This document shows, piece after piece, positions 48,727-63,629 of a DNA stretch of 64,000 nucleotides. The translations under genes were made by a program, and so were the position numbers. The stretch is from the NCBI RefSeq assembly GCF_021917145.1, contig NC_061063.1:7073944-7137943 (forward strand), read 5' to 3'. The notes under the pieces are model-generated. The model ran no database searches, was not told the DNA's origin, and saw only the letters and a program-made list of their open reading frames with translations. Numbering within the stretch: the stretch's first letter is position 1; the number at the start of each line of letters is the position of its first letter. Source of the DNA: Hypomesus transpacificus (Eukaryota; Chordata; Actinopteri; Osmeriformes; Osmeridae).

Positions 48727-49568
48727 GATTATATTTTTGTTTGAGAAACCACAGAGGTTGCAATCATGTACAATTTAAAGATTTAACAGTTTGCTCTTGA
48801 TGCATTAAAGTATGGTGATAGCTAATCAGTTCACCTCTGGTCCCAGTACACATGTCAAATTTGACATTATTTAGTCAGGGTTTGGCCTTTTGAGGGTATT
48901 TCTGAAAGTACTGAATGACAATTATTCACTGATTGCCGAAGGCGGTGAACAGGAATTCCCGCACCCATAAACATAGATAACCTAAGGCCTACCTCGTAAT
49001 GTCAAACATGCTGTAGGTAGATTTAAAGGTTGTTGATTGCAATCAAAAGTTACTTTCAAGTGCAAAGACAATCACCAGAAAAGATTAGCCAGCAAGGCTG
49101 TTTGAACATTAGGGTGTTACTTAGAATGTTGACAAAAAATACACAATTTAAATTCTTTCCATCATATAAAACACAATTTAATTAAATGAAAATAATTCAA
49201 TTCACATGTTCTGTATCCATGTGATCCTTCTACATCACAAGGATAATTTAGAATTCTTGTTTTGCACTTTCTAATCATTGGGGTCAAACAAATATACTTA
49301 TTCTGGGAAGCCATAAGAGTGATTAAGTACTTGTGGGAGTAGTGGTAAATTTGAGAATGATTCCAGAAAACACTTCCACATGTCACAGTCAGCAAAGACA
49401 GCAAAAAACTGACCACACAACTGTTGACTCTGATGCAGAAAACATCCTGTCCCCTCAATGTCACGCCCACAAACGCACACAACATTCTGCCTAAGATAAA
49501 AGCATGGTGAAGATTCAGAAGAAGCGTCTCAAATGAACAGAACAAAGAAGCAACAGACTTGTAGAATC

Positions 49569-50303
49569 ATGGGTTTGGCTGGATGTTTGGCGGGGTCTTG
49601 GTTACTTGTACTACTGGCTCTCAATTGTCCAACGCTTGGAGGTAATATCTGCTGTTTTCATGTATCTAGAGATTGAAATGTCATTTATTCAACACAATAA
49701 AGCCTTGCTTTGTTGTTTTAATTCACAGACACCGAGGATGTTGTCCTTGACTATCCCCTGCCCCAGGAGCCTGACGTTTCTTTCCCGCCAGCTTATCCTT
49801 CACCTCAGAATATTGATGCCATATGCAAAAATGGAGATTACCGTCGTCGGTACCCCCCTAGCTACTTCCCCCCCTCTGGTTACAGTCATTTTCGCCGTCG
49901 TGGAACAGCCATCAACCGCTTGGAGTCTTGGTACAATATGTGTTGCCATGGAAATGTCCCAAAGGATGACAACCAGAACCTGTGCTGTGCCCAGCAAGCT
50001 GTGAGTCCATGACCATGTGTGTCTGTCTTTTCACTGGCTATAAAACATGAAATTGATTTTCTTTAAACTGTTTTACCTTCATTACAGTGGCATCAAGCCC
50101 TTTTCCAGTTCTGTGAAGATGAGTTCGCCATCAAGACCGTCGCATACCCATGCTGTAGGATAAAAGGAGATAGGAGATGGATCTGCTTTAAAACGCAGGC
50201 TTCAAGCACCTATCAAGCCTTCCCTGGCTACCAGGCTCCAGCACAGCTCCCCCAGGAACCTGACTTCATCTGGAACCCAGACCAATGCCTGCATGATGAA
50301 TAG
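49569..50303 (+). CDS. ecm1: Short extracellular matrix protein 1-like protein
   Basis: Exons: 49569-49641, 49729-50000, 50088-50303; phases agree, 186 residues. A signal peptide (MGLAGCLAGSWLLVLLALNC) is followed by an acidic, Pro-rich stretch (DYPLPQEPDVSFPPAYPSP) and one Cys-rich unit. That unit reads WYNMCCHGN, NLCCAQQAWHQALFQFCEDE and YPCCRIKGDRRWICF, the double-Cys pattern of the albumin-like repeats of ECM1. Mammalian ECM1 has about 540 residues and several such repeats, so this is a much shorter form. ECM1 is a secreted matrix protein. A TATA-like GATAAAAG lies about 75 bp upstream, and AATAAA at 50631. Position just before pip5k1a fits human ECM1 on 1q21. Confidence 0.8.
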
Positions 50304-50630
50304 TGACGATGAGTAGTTAGACATGCAAACTAGCTTGCAAGAGTGATGTAAAATAGTTGCAACTTGCATGCTCCAGCATGGTTTAACTAATGAAGCCATG
50401 CTGTGCTGTTTTGGGACACTTGTTGTAGCACAGTCTATTAGCATATAGGCCTACACTTTACAATGTTTTTGCTCATGTTTTGAAAGCTTAACAATACAAA
50501 ACGATTTGTGTTTGACGTGTTTGACATAAATTTCATTTATGGAGATAATTTGTTTCTTTTAAAGTATCTATTAGATGACAGATGACAATTACGTAATTTC
50601 AATCTCATCACCAATATCTTGTCATAAACA

Positions 50631-50636
50631 AATAAA
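50631..50636 (+). terminator. ecm1: ecm1-like poly(A) signal
   Basis: AATAAA about 330 bp after the stop codon. Confidence 0.65.
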
Positions 50637-50721
50637 TAGGTACTTTTTCCAATGATGTGTTAATCTCCATTCCTTGGGTTATCTTGAAAATGAGACTAAA
50701 AGACTTCAAGTTTTATTAAAT

Positions 50722-51140
50722 TTATTTGTTAGATTCAGTTAAAGCATTTGAAATAGTTCGACAGTTTTGCCAACATACACTGCAACATCTGCAGCTAAAA
50801 GGAATAGAATCACAAACACGTATTAAAACCAATAAAACCCTGAATCCAGAAGGGTGGTGTGAGGGGTGCTTGGTGGAGGATACAATAGAGCATGTATTGT
50901 TGCATTGGAGGTTATATGATGTACACAGGGATTGTGGTTTGAGAGGTTCCGGGAACCTGGACGGGGCTGGGGTGTAGTTGAAGTGGTGGGGTAGGGTGGG
51001 GGAGGTGTGGCGTTGGATAGATTTTTGAGAGGACAGGGTTGTGGACAGTAAACACACTCTCCTACGCAGTAGGTGGCAGTGCAGGGTTTCATTTTGAAAA
51101 GATCTGCCAATAAAATTCAAGGAAAAAGAAGAAGAAGAAG
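50722..51140 (+). mobile_element. 5'-truncated LINE 3' end with GAA tail
   Basis: An open stretch reads KAFEIVRQFCQHTLQHLQL, then WCEGCLVEDTIEHVLLHWRL, a Cys/His pattern found at the end of L1/Tx1-like ORF2 proteins. The 3' part has GCAGTAGGTGGCAGTGCAGG and CCAATAAAATTCAAGG and ends in (GAA)n, the usual fish LINE tail. It sits just before the pip5k1a promoter region. Confidence 0.7.
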
Positions 51141-51751
51141 GGGCTAACGTCAACAGAACTTAAAGTTGAGCTTACAGTAGTTTAGCAAGCTACAATATAC
51201 AAAAATAACCCGGATAACTCATCAATTCGGAAAAAGGAATCAGAAAACCTAAAGCACACAGACTTTCTGTTCGCTGCTTTGTTGTTTGATAGATGTACTG
51301 TAGACGTTATCCTAGTTTGCTAAGTTGTGGTAGCTAGAGCTAGCTACTGTCGCTAGCAACCCAGCCCAGCTGGACTAACTTGTTTGATACATGGCTAGCC
51401 AGCTCCCGAGGTGTTTAGCTAAGTACAGCTAGCGAGCCAACCAGTAAAATATAAGTTAAACCCGGATAATCAAGCAACATAGCTAGCTCTAACGTTTTAA
51501 AGTCCTCAATTCAATGCTAGCTACCTATCTAACTGTAAGTCAGTTGGCCAGCTAGCAAGCAATGGTCGGCTGGCTGTTATTTTAAAATGTATTAACGCTA
51601 TGTGTCTAGCTAGTTAGGTAGATCACCGACGTGGCTTCCTTCTCTGTTGATTCTGTAACTAACTTTCTTGATATTATTGACACCACCGTCTAGACGTTAG
51701 CTCTAGCTGTCTCGTTAACATATTAACTGAACAGGCAAGATCAACATTGCA
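51141..51751 (+). promoter_or_regulatory. pip5k1a: pip5k1a 5' region
   Basis: No coding exon before the ATG. The region is dense in GCTAGC, AGCTAGCTA and TAACGTTTTA/ACGTTAGC-type motifs (51300-51700). The transcription start is not determined. Confidence 0.4.
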
Positions 51752-54700
51752 ATGGCCACTGCAGAGGTCTTATCGGGTCCCTCTGGTAAGAGTAAACAAA
51801 CTTTGTAGGACTAAGCATAACTGGTCATTTTCTCCTCTAGAGAGTGAGATACTGTCATGTGTAAGAGTGAAAACTTTTTGGAGAAGACGACGTAGAAATA
51901 CACAGCGTGGTGTGTTATGTGCAAGAAGCGAGTGTGTGTGCTTCTTTTGGGTACTCCCTGACATTGTCTTTTGGTTGATAACAATATCTGCTTACCACAC
52001 ATTGACGGTTTGTCTTGAAGTTGCACAGCTATTGTGTTGTTGATCCTTAAGCAAGCGATAACCATTGTTTGTGAACATTTAGCCTATATGTAGTCCATTC
52101 AGCGTTTGCAAGGCCTAATGCTTCGTTCCATCCTTTAGGCTCAGGGACTCGGAAGATGGCTTCTTTAGAGGTGAGTTAACTTGAGACCCCTAACGATCTC
52201 TCCCATCTTTCCTGTACCTATTAGTAACTCTTTCTCCTCCACAATCAGGGTCTAGGGTCCCCTAGTTCATCTCAAACCATGAAGAAGACGATAGGTCATC
52301 GTGGAATTGATCCTACTGGGGAGACCACATACAAGAAGGTCAGAGTTTGCAAGTCTATTGTGTCAAGTTGTGTCTAAAGCACAAAAAGGACATTTGGAAT
52401 CTCTTTAAGGCAAAGGCCTTTGACAGAAAGTCTTTTTGCATTTAAACTTAGTCATGTTTGGCAGCATTTTCAGTTTGACAGGATTAAGCGAAAATTAGGT
52501 TAGAATTCAGATTGTCAGCAGTAATTCGTACTATTACCTGTTTAGATGTTTAAATGTATTCATTTAGCAGACGCTTTTATCCATAGCCTGGGTATGGCTA
52601 CCCAAACATAGTTTGGTTAGCCAAACCCTGAAGCATACATTGTGAAAAGAAAATAAGTGCTAACGGGAAGAAACACAAGAGCATGTAGTTAAACAAGTTA
52701 TAATTAAGCAACATGAACCTCAAAAGTGCAAGAGTGTACCTGTAGGAAAGCAAGCAACAATAATATAATTCCAAGCGAGTACAAGAAGTTAAATCAGTTA
52801 CAACAAGAGAAACAAGTCCCTCAATAAGAGTCATTGTGTTCCTGGAGGAAACTAACATCAAGTCCAACAAATCATTCCTAAGTAGCGTTGTACTCCCGGA
52901 ACAAGTGCGTCTTTAGCCTTTTAGATGTTTTAGCATATTTTGTATATAGTCCCTACATTTTAGGGCACCAAACACTCACTGCCTTGGACGGTTTAACTTT
53001 ATGTACAATAAAGTAATTTAACTGTGCATGCAATTACTGTCTAAATTGTGCAACCAATATATGTCAATAATGGGTGTCTTAAATATAGATGCTTTACTTC
53101 AGTCTCTGGTTGACTGCTTAATTGGATTCATATCAGGTGACTGACTGGGTGGCTCTGATAGTGTTGGTTGATTGTCTTTCTGTACGATAAAGATGCATGG
53201 TGAATAGCGTTTGCACTTAAACCTAAAAACATTGCATTGTGTTTACTCCAAAGTGCTGCTGGTAGACATAACTTAAGAAGGAAAACTGCCCAAGGACCAA
53301 TGACTACCAATATTTAGTCTCGTAACTTGTTCTGTGCTGAGAATGGCAGTTTTGGAAGGTCTCAGGTGTTTGTTTTCTTACTCTAATCAGGTCAAAGTCT
53401 AGGAAAGGAAAACCTTCAGTGTGTGTTGTGATTAGAAAGCAGTCTGTCAGGGATTTTGATATATGTCATTCAGTCAACCGCACCCCGACTGAGTAGAATA
53501 TTTGTATTAACTAAGTGGAGAGTGTTTTCTTAACTCTACCACTTTTGTAAATAACTTTCGTCTCCATTGTCGTCTACTACAGACCACCTCTTCAGCCCTG
53601 AAAGGTGCCATTCAGCTGGGCATTACCCACACAGTGGGCAGCTTAACCCAGAAACCTGAGCGAGACGTTCTCATGCAAGACTTTGAAGTAGTGGAGAGCA
53701 TCTTCTTCCCCGGGTGTGTGTATTTCAGTACGAGAATGGAGAAATAATTCCACTTGAAAACATTTCTCAAGTTTTCCATTATGTGACCTCTCCCATTCCT
53801 CCCCTGCTTATGCTTTCATGATGTATGTTTCAGTGAGGGCAGTAACCTGACCCCGGCCCACCACTACAGTGACTTCAGGTTCAAGACATACGCTCCCATC
53901 GCCTTCCGCTACTTCCGAGAGATGTTTGGCATCCGCCCTGATGACTACCTGGTACGGCTGCCTCCTCCCCACAGCTCTGTTTTGTGAACAAAGAGGGAGA
54001 AACACATCGTTGGTTGGCTCCCATTTGACGTGTGTGTGTTTGTTGTCGGTTGCAGTACTCGCTGTGTAACGATCCGCTGATTGAGCTGTCTAACTCTGGA
54101 GCCAGTGGGTCCATCTTCTACGTGTCCAGTGATGACGAGTTCATCATCAAGACAGTGCAGCACAAAGAGGCAGAGTTCTTGCAGAAATTGCTTCCTGGCT
54201 ACTTTATGGTAAAGAGCGTGTGTCCTTTGTGCAAATACAGTTACCGATCAAAATAATGTAAAACGATTTACATTTCGTCATTTAGCTGGGGATTTTATCC
54301 AGAGCGATGTACAAAAGTTCACATAGCAACAGGTAATCAAGGACTAGAAGAGCACAGTTCTAACAGTATCAGTGTTAATGCCAAGGAACAGTCTGTGCAA
54401 CAACAACAAAGATAACTCACAAAAAGTACAATTTGCAGACAAGACAAGAAGTAATGTTCCGAAGTGCTGTGTGTGGTGTGATTGAAAAAAACAATTAAAT
54501 GTTGTGTGTGTCCTATTATATGCTTATAAATATCAGTTCAAAATCATATTGATTTCTGCTATTATGGAAACATTTAGTCAGTAAATATTGTCCAACTCAC
54601 TCCTCTTCTTTCTCTCCTCACTAGAATCTGAACCAGAACAAGCGGACGCTGCTGCCTAAGTTTTACGGGCTGTACTGTGTCCAGGCGGGCGGGAAGAACA

Positions 54701-56938
54701 TCCGCATTGCCGTCATGAACAATCTGCTTCCCCGGGCTGTGAAAATGCACCTCAAATACGATCTGAAGGGCTCCACCTGCAAGAGACGAGCCTCGGCCAA
54801 GGAGAGGGCGAAGGCCGTGCCCACCTGCAAAGACCTGGACTTCATCCAGGACCGACCTGACGGACTGCTGCTTGAGCCTGATAACTACAATGCTCTCTGC
54901 AAGACCATTCAGAGGGACTGCCTGGTGAGGGTTGGGGTCCGCCTAGTAGGAAAACACAATGACCTACTGGTCCTTGGTGCTAAATCAAGATAATCCAGTG
55001 TAGAATGTAATGAATTAGCCTTCAGTTAGATAGGCACACCATTTGATTCTTCGCCCCATCAAACACTGACCCCTGGCTCTGTGGGCTCCTGTCTGCCTCT
55101 AGCTGCTTCAGAGCTTCAAGATCATGGACTACAGCCTGCTGGTGGGCATCCACAACTTGGAGCAGGCGTGTCGGGAGAAGGGCAGCGAAGAGGCTCCGGG
55201 GGCCACCGACCAGAGGAGGCCACCGTGCCAGAAGTCGCTTTACTGCACCGCCATAGAGGCCATCCAGGGGGAGGCGAGGGGCAAAGCACACCTAGAAACT
55301 GAAGACCAGTTAGTATCACCTGTCCCTCTCTTCCCTCCTGGGAATCAGAAACAAGTTTAATTCAATATTTGCTCTCCTGCATACTGGTTTGATTAGGTTT
55401 CTTACGTTACTACTTTATGAAAGGTCTTTGTGTATGTTTTGTTAACTTTCATTCATCTGTTCTTGCAGCATGGGAGGTATTCCAGCACGTAACTCGAAGG
55501 GGGAGAGGATGCTGGTGTTTATTGGCATCATTGACATTCTGCAGTCCTACAGGTAAACACTAAGGAAAGTTGTGATTTATTTGGGTGTATGAAATGCAAT
55601 ACTCCCTAAAGCATTTTGACTGACGTTGAGTATTTGGACACTTTCAGGTTTGTGAAGAAACTGGAGCACTCCTGGAAAGCTCTGGTTCATGATGGGGTGA
55701 GAGTTTACTTGATCCCCATGTAAAACCTTTGGTCTGTTTGTAATTCCTTTGAATGGTGGGATGTTAACCTTGCCCTCCCTATCCCTCCCTCCCCTTAGGA
55801 CACAGTGTCTGTTCACAGGCCAGGTTTCTACGCAGAGCGCTTTCAGAAGTTCATGTGCAACACTGTCTTCAAGAAGATCCCACGTAAGTGCATGCATCCG
55901 TGTCTTGGTCAGAATCCATGACAGCTGTTTCGCCCTCCAACCTGTCCCACCCCCCTTCCCCCTTCAGTGAAGACTTCCCCGTCAAAGAAGAGCCGGACCC
56001 AGAGTGCCCTCCGCAGGGCCAACACAGCCGCCTCCGGACCTACTTCTCCAGCTCAGGACGTCAGCAGCACGGCCAGGGGCCCTCTGTACGGCAGCACAGA
56101 GATACAGACCGAAACGGAAGGAGACAGTGGTAGGAACTATGGGGGAGAAGGAGACTACAGACGAGAATAATACAGAGCCGTATTTTTACTAGTCTTGTAG
56201 GATGGTTTGGTATAGTACGTGTATGTGTCTTCACACAAACTTTTTACAATTCTACACAGGCATGCAGTCAGGACGCCCTGACCTGCTTATGAAGACCCAG
56301 GAGCAGGATGATGTTGCCCGTAACTCAACAGATATCACCCACTCCAACACTTCTCTGGGAAGCGCTGGGCCTGCTCCCTCACCTCCCCCTGTCAGGTATG
56401 AGGATGTGTGTGTGTGAGACGTGTCATCCGTGCGTGTGTGCATGGAAGCTATTTGCCTTTCCAGTCAGGCTGCCATGTTATCATGTTTCTGTGAAGTTGT
56501 GTCATCACCCCTATTGTCCCCCCTTCTCTCTTTCAACCCCTGCAGGTCTGTTGGAGTGGAGGTGCACAAGTCAGCCAGCACCAACCAGGAGCCTGCTTGC
56601 ACCTCCAAGAGGTAGGAAAATAAAACTGCATCCTCACAGACCAGAAGGCCCTAACGTTATTCAGGTTGTTGGACTGGAGTATGTTGTTTTTCCCCTCTTA
56701 TATTCACCTATGCTTTTTTCTCTGGGTGACAGTGTTGGGACACTGGAGGAATGCATTGGTGGAGAGGACATCGTCTCATTGAGTGACATCATTCCACAGG
56801 CAAGCACCTGTTATGTAAGTAGTCGGAGTGTCTGGATGTGAAGCCTCCAACAAAATGCAGACAACAAAAGGTGGTCTAGTCATGTGTTGTAAAATAACAA
56901 ACAGTTTGAACATTGTTTTTTTCCCTTCTTTGCAGTGA
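51752..56938 (+). CDS. pip5k1a: Phosphatidylinositol-4-phosphate 5-kinase type I alpha
   Basis: The enzyme phosphorylates PI4P to PI(4,5)P2 at the plasma membrane and in nuclear speckles. Exons: 51752-51785, 52139-52170, 52249-52338, 53583-53713, 53834-53951, 54056-54208, 54625-54924, 55103-55308, 55469-55552, 55648-55696, 55799-55883, 55968-56129, 56260-56395, 56546-56611, 56733-56814, 56936-56938; phases agree, 576 residues (human 562). Landmarks: [26 protein letters not shown] (232-236), [19 protein letters not shown] (catalytic Asp about 377) and the activation loop [17 protein letters not shown]. The tail is Ser/Pro-rich and less conserved. The last exon contributes only the TGA stop directly after the junction. 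The pip5k1a-psmd4-znf687 order matches human 1q21. Confidence 0.96.
52556..52592 (-). repeat. SINE tail fragment
   Basis: ATTCATTTAGCAGACGCTTTTATCC is the tail block of the SINE family seen at 25581-25795, followed directly by TAGCCTGGG, the terminal motif of the element at 18487. It lies in a pip5k1a intron. Confidence 0.55.
54268..54325 (-). repeat. SINE fragment in a pip5k1a intron
   Basis: ACATTTCGTCATTTAGC and TTTTATCCAGAGCGATGTAC are a diverged copy of the same SINE tail. Confidence 0.55.
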
Positions 56939-59100
56939 TTTCACAGAAACAGATGATGGAAATACACTAGAAGACAAACCAAGTTGAAAAAGAGATGAAT
57001 CGGAAGAAGCATTGCGACAGCCTTGAGGAGTCGAGGCAGGGAAAGTGACTGGACTTAGAAGGGGAAACAAAGAGTAGAAAGACTAGTACAAGTGTACTAG
57101 AGGAGCTCAATGCCCCAATAACTCTTGGGTGTGGGCGGGGCGAGAGGGCGGTGATCTCCTAGTTCTACAGGTGTCACAGCTCTTGCTTGAACATCCTATT
57201 GCCTGCAATGGACAGTGGGATCTGACGGATATGGTGCCTTTGCTTTGATGACACTTGTGATGGGTGTGTACAGTTCTTGACAACCACATCCATATGGTGG
57301 TTATGGGCCATAGTGCAATTGCTGTCTAAACCCAAGACATATATCGCAGTCCTCAAATCAGTGAACAGTGCTTTTCAACCCCTCATTCCTGTTAGTGCCA
57401 GTTCCTGGTCATAGTGCTTTGGTTCTCCTAGAATGCAAGGCAATGGCTTGTGGGTACCTGGTGCTAAAATAGACATATACCAGTGTAGAATAAAACTTTA
57501 TAATTGTTCTCAAGTTGTAGCTGGGCACACTAAGCACAACAGCAAAAGTAATGAAATGCCTAAAAACCGATCATCCTTTCTCCTCTCAGAGATTAATTCC
57601 TGCTGCCTATGAACTGGATTGCTGGATACTTTCCATGTTGATCTTGCCTGTACTATCATTACAATGCTAGATAATGAATTGTTCCTGTGCTGTATGATGC
57701 AAGGACACCAAGTGAAAAGTACAGTAGTTCTTAGACATTTATCTAGTCATACATGGATACCCTTGAACACTGTGATTGTAAACATTGCTGGAATGTATAG
57801 TGTTTTGTAAACGTTTTACAGTGTTGTTGGACAGTAATATACCAGTTGTCAGGTATGAGTTTACATATTGACTGAGCTACATACTTCCCATTGATGCTGT
57901 TGTGAACTCTTAGATGTAACTTCTTGACCAAAACCTTTCCCATACCTTTACAGTAGGGTAATATTCAGGGCAATCAACCATACAATAATCCTTAAGTACA
58001 GTGCCTCTGCCCACTGGATATTCCTCAAAAACAAGTTATCAGCCTTACTGAACTAAAAAGATCATCTTATATTTTCCTCTAACAGCTTTCTTGACAGTGG
58101 TGATAGTTGTCTGAAGTGGAGATATGGGAAGACATTTACAGTGAGACCAAAAGTGACCTACTAAGAATCATGAAGTTTGAGTTTCTGAATCAGACTCTTA
58201 ATGTGCTTAAAGAACATTTTGTTCACAACTCCTGTTGTTCACCCACGATACACAGGGATTTATGCTCGTAGTACTAACTAGTGTATTTTCTCATTCAAAT
58301 AGTGTTGAATTGTGTGCAGTCAGACACATTACTTCTCTGATACATACAAAGTTATTTCTTAGGTAGTTAGTAGAGCTCAACCCTGAGTGATATCAAAGTT
58401 TAAACTATATTATAGAGTGCACCTACACACCAGGCAAAATGAAATATGTAATGTAATTTTCTTTGTACACACACTTTTTAAAAGATTGAACAGAAATAGA
58501 TTTATATCCTTTCATTCTATGTTATAGAGGTAATATAGGTTATGATGTCTTTTTCAGGCTTATAGCTGTTCTCTGTCCCAATATGAGACCTAATAAGCGA
58601 GCTATTACTTTATTAACTGCAGAAGTAGTAACTACAACTGTCTGTAAATAAGCCAATTTACTAATTACTACATATGTATTACCCTATTTTTGATGTTATT
58701 TATGGTACTCCTCTAGCTTTAGGTGTTTTTATTATGAAGCTACTTAATATATTGCATATTGAGATAAATGAGATTGGAAACAGATTGCATTTACCTTGAT
58801 GAAACAGGAACTAACATGCAACGTATAAACTTTATTTTTTTGGCCTACTATTTTTATACAGATATTTACATCTGTAATATATTCCTGCGTTTCTTTTCTA
58901 CTCAAATGTACTTTCCTTTTTAACTTGTAAGATGGCACAAAAGTTTTTTCATATGGTGTGAATTGCCTGGGTTTCTTTTTACATGCGTTTTGTAGTATTG
59001 TATTCTTGCCGCAGTTATTAAAACCAAAGAACACACAAATTATGGACCTAAACAGATTTTTATTTATTTATATATCGCTAAATACAAGCACTTGATGCTC
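56939..59100 (+). other. pip5k1a 3' UTR and intergenic DNA
   Basis: An AATAAA at 57489 is the likely pip5k1a poly(A) signal. Beyond it the DNA is AT-rich with no exon found before the psmd4 first exon at 59170. Confidence 0.5.
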
Positions 59101-59169
59101 AGATAGCAACCTCTCGACCAATTGAATGCGTTGTTATTAATTCGTCATAGATACCACAAAGTTTCCAAA

Positions 59170-62033
<2,864 letters not shown>

Positions 62034-62365
62034 AGCAGGGGCCAGATAGATACCTATGGAAACAATTTAAATAATAGACTAGTGTGCATATAGTAGACAG
62101 CCATAGACTGAAACTCTGAAAATGTACATACAAATAGATGGGACTTCTGATCTGCCACACATGTGTCAAACACCTGCATTACATGAAAACCATAAACAGA
62201 ATTTCCTAAACAGACAATTGTATTTTTTTCTTTATCAACTGCCTCTGTTTGTTGATTGATTGATTTGATCTGTTGGTATTAAGTCCATGGACTGATTCAA
62301 GACAGCAATGTGAGAAAGGGATAACACTGGGTTGATGCCATGGATTTCTGTAGCATCATTTTTGT

Positions 62366-62371
62366 AATAAA
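62366..62371 (+). terminator. psmd4: psmd4 poly(A) signal
   Basis: AATAAA about 330 bp after the stop; another AATAAA-like hexamer lies near 62520. Confidence 0.65.
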
Positions 62372-62929
62372 GCACCAAGATGGAGTTAGTCTATTATTAT
62401 CATCCCATGTTTATATTTACCGATTGACAGATTAATCTTGTGAACTGGGTACGTGATGACAGGTCCCCAAGATTGTAAATCTAAAAGTCCTTTTATTTAC
62501 ATGGTTGTTTTTCTATTGCAATAAAAATATTGGTTTCTGGCATGTGTGTTTCATACATGGCTCTGACTGTCACCTTCAGCCCATAGACAGTGTGTGGAAT
62601 ATTTTTGCAGAGGGGACCATTTTATTAGCACAAAAGGATGTCGAATGAAGAATGACATTAGACGTACAAACTGCGCAATGTAAACTGAGAAATTGATCAT
62701 TTTTTATGAATAGGCGATTGCATGCTTTGTGGTTGCACGTACAATAAAATTCTTTTGATTCAATAATGTGATAGGACCTATTTTCATCATGTGACGGGAA
62801 GTAAAGGTTTTTCTGTTGAAGCAAGGAGGATAGTCGGGAATCTCGGATCCAGGTAAACAATCAAAATATAGAGGATAAAAAACGACTAGCTTTGACCCCA
62901 TCCATAGTCCTATGCAATAACATGGCCCA

Positions 62930-63629
62930 AACTATTATTGCATTGCCAATATAGTAAAATAATTTATAAGTACATCGTTTTGAGTGCAAGCAATTATGGC
63001 CTCCGTTAAATGACCCCTCGCTTGCTTGGCTTGGCTGAGCGACCAGCTAGCCTATGTGTCTGGCTCAATGTGATGATGATGGAGGGGGAAGCTTAATAAA
63101 CTCGCAGCATTGAGACGTTAGTGTTGTTTACGTATGCATTTTCAAATAACCGTTGCAGTTCAATCTACGTTTTCTAAATCATGCAAGTTGTATTGTATTA
63201 ACTATTAGTGCCCAATTTATTTGCTAGCAAGTAGTTAGCAATCTGAACAAGAGGTGGCTAGCTAGCCTAGCAAACGCTACTACGCTAACCTCCGGCTAGC
63301 AAACGTTAGCTAGTTGTTGGCATAAATGGTTGCCAAGACGGCGGTCTGAGCCGGAGCTGGCTAGCTAGCTAATCGTTTGCTAGCTGTCAGTGTCCAAAAT
63401 TGCATGCAGGTCCGCGTCATGTAAAGAATAACATTGAGTTGTTTACTGCAAGTGTAATGGCCTGAAATCGTAAACTAACCTAACGGTTAGGATTTTTTTC
63501 CCGTGTGTTTCATCTGCTTATTTTAGCTTTTTTATAAGGTTAGATGCATGATACTTGTGCATTGATAAACAATGCAATATAAAAATATATATATTTTCTG
63601 CGCCCTATTTTGCAGGATTCAGTCCCGTT
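62930..63629 (+). promoter_or_regulatory. znf687: znf687 5' region with GCTAGC-rich block
   Basis: After AT-rich DNA, 63200-63390 is packed with GCTAGC/TTAGCTAG motifs near a GC-richer block (GACGGCGGTCTGAGCCGGAG at about 63338). A non-coding first exon probably lies here; the next exon begins at 63616 after TTTTGCAG. Confidence 0.4.
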
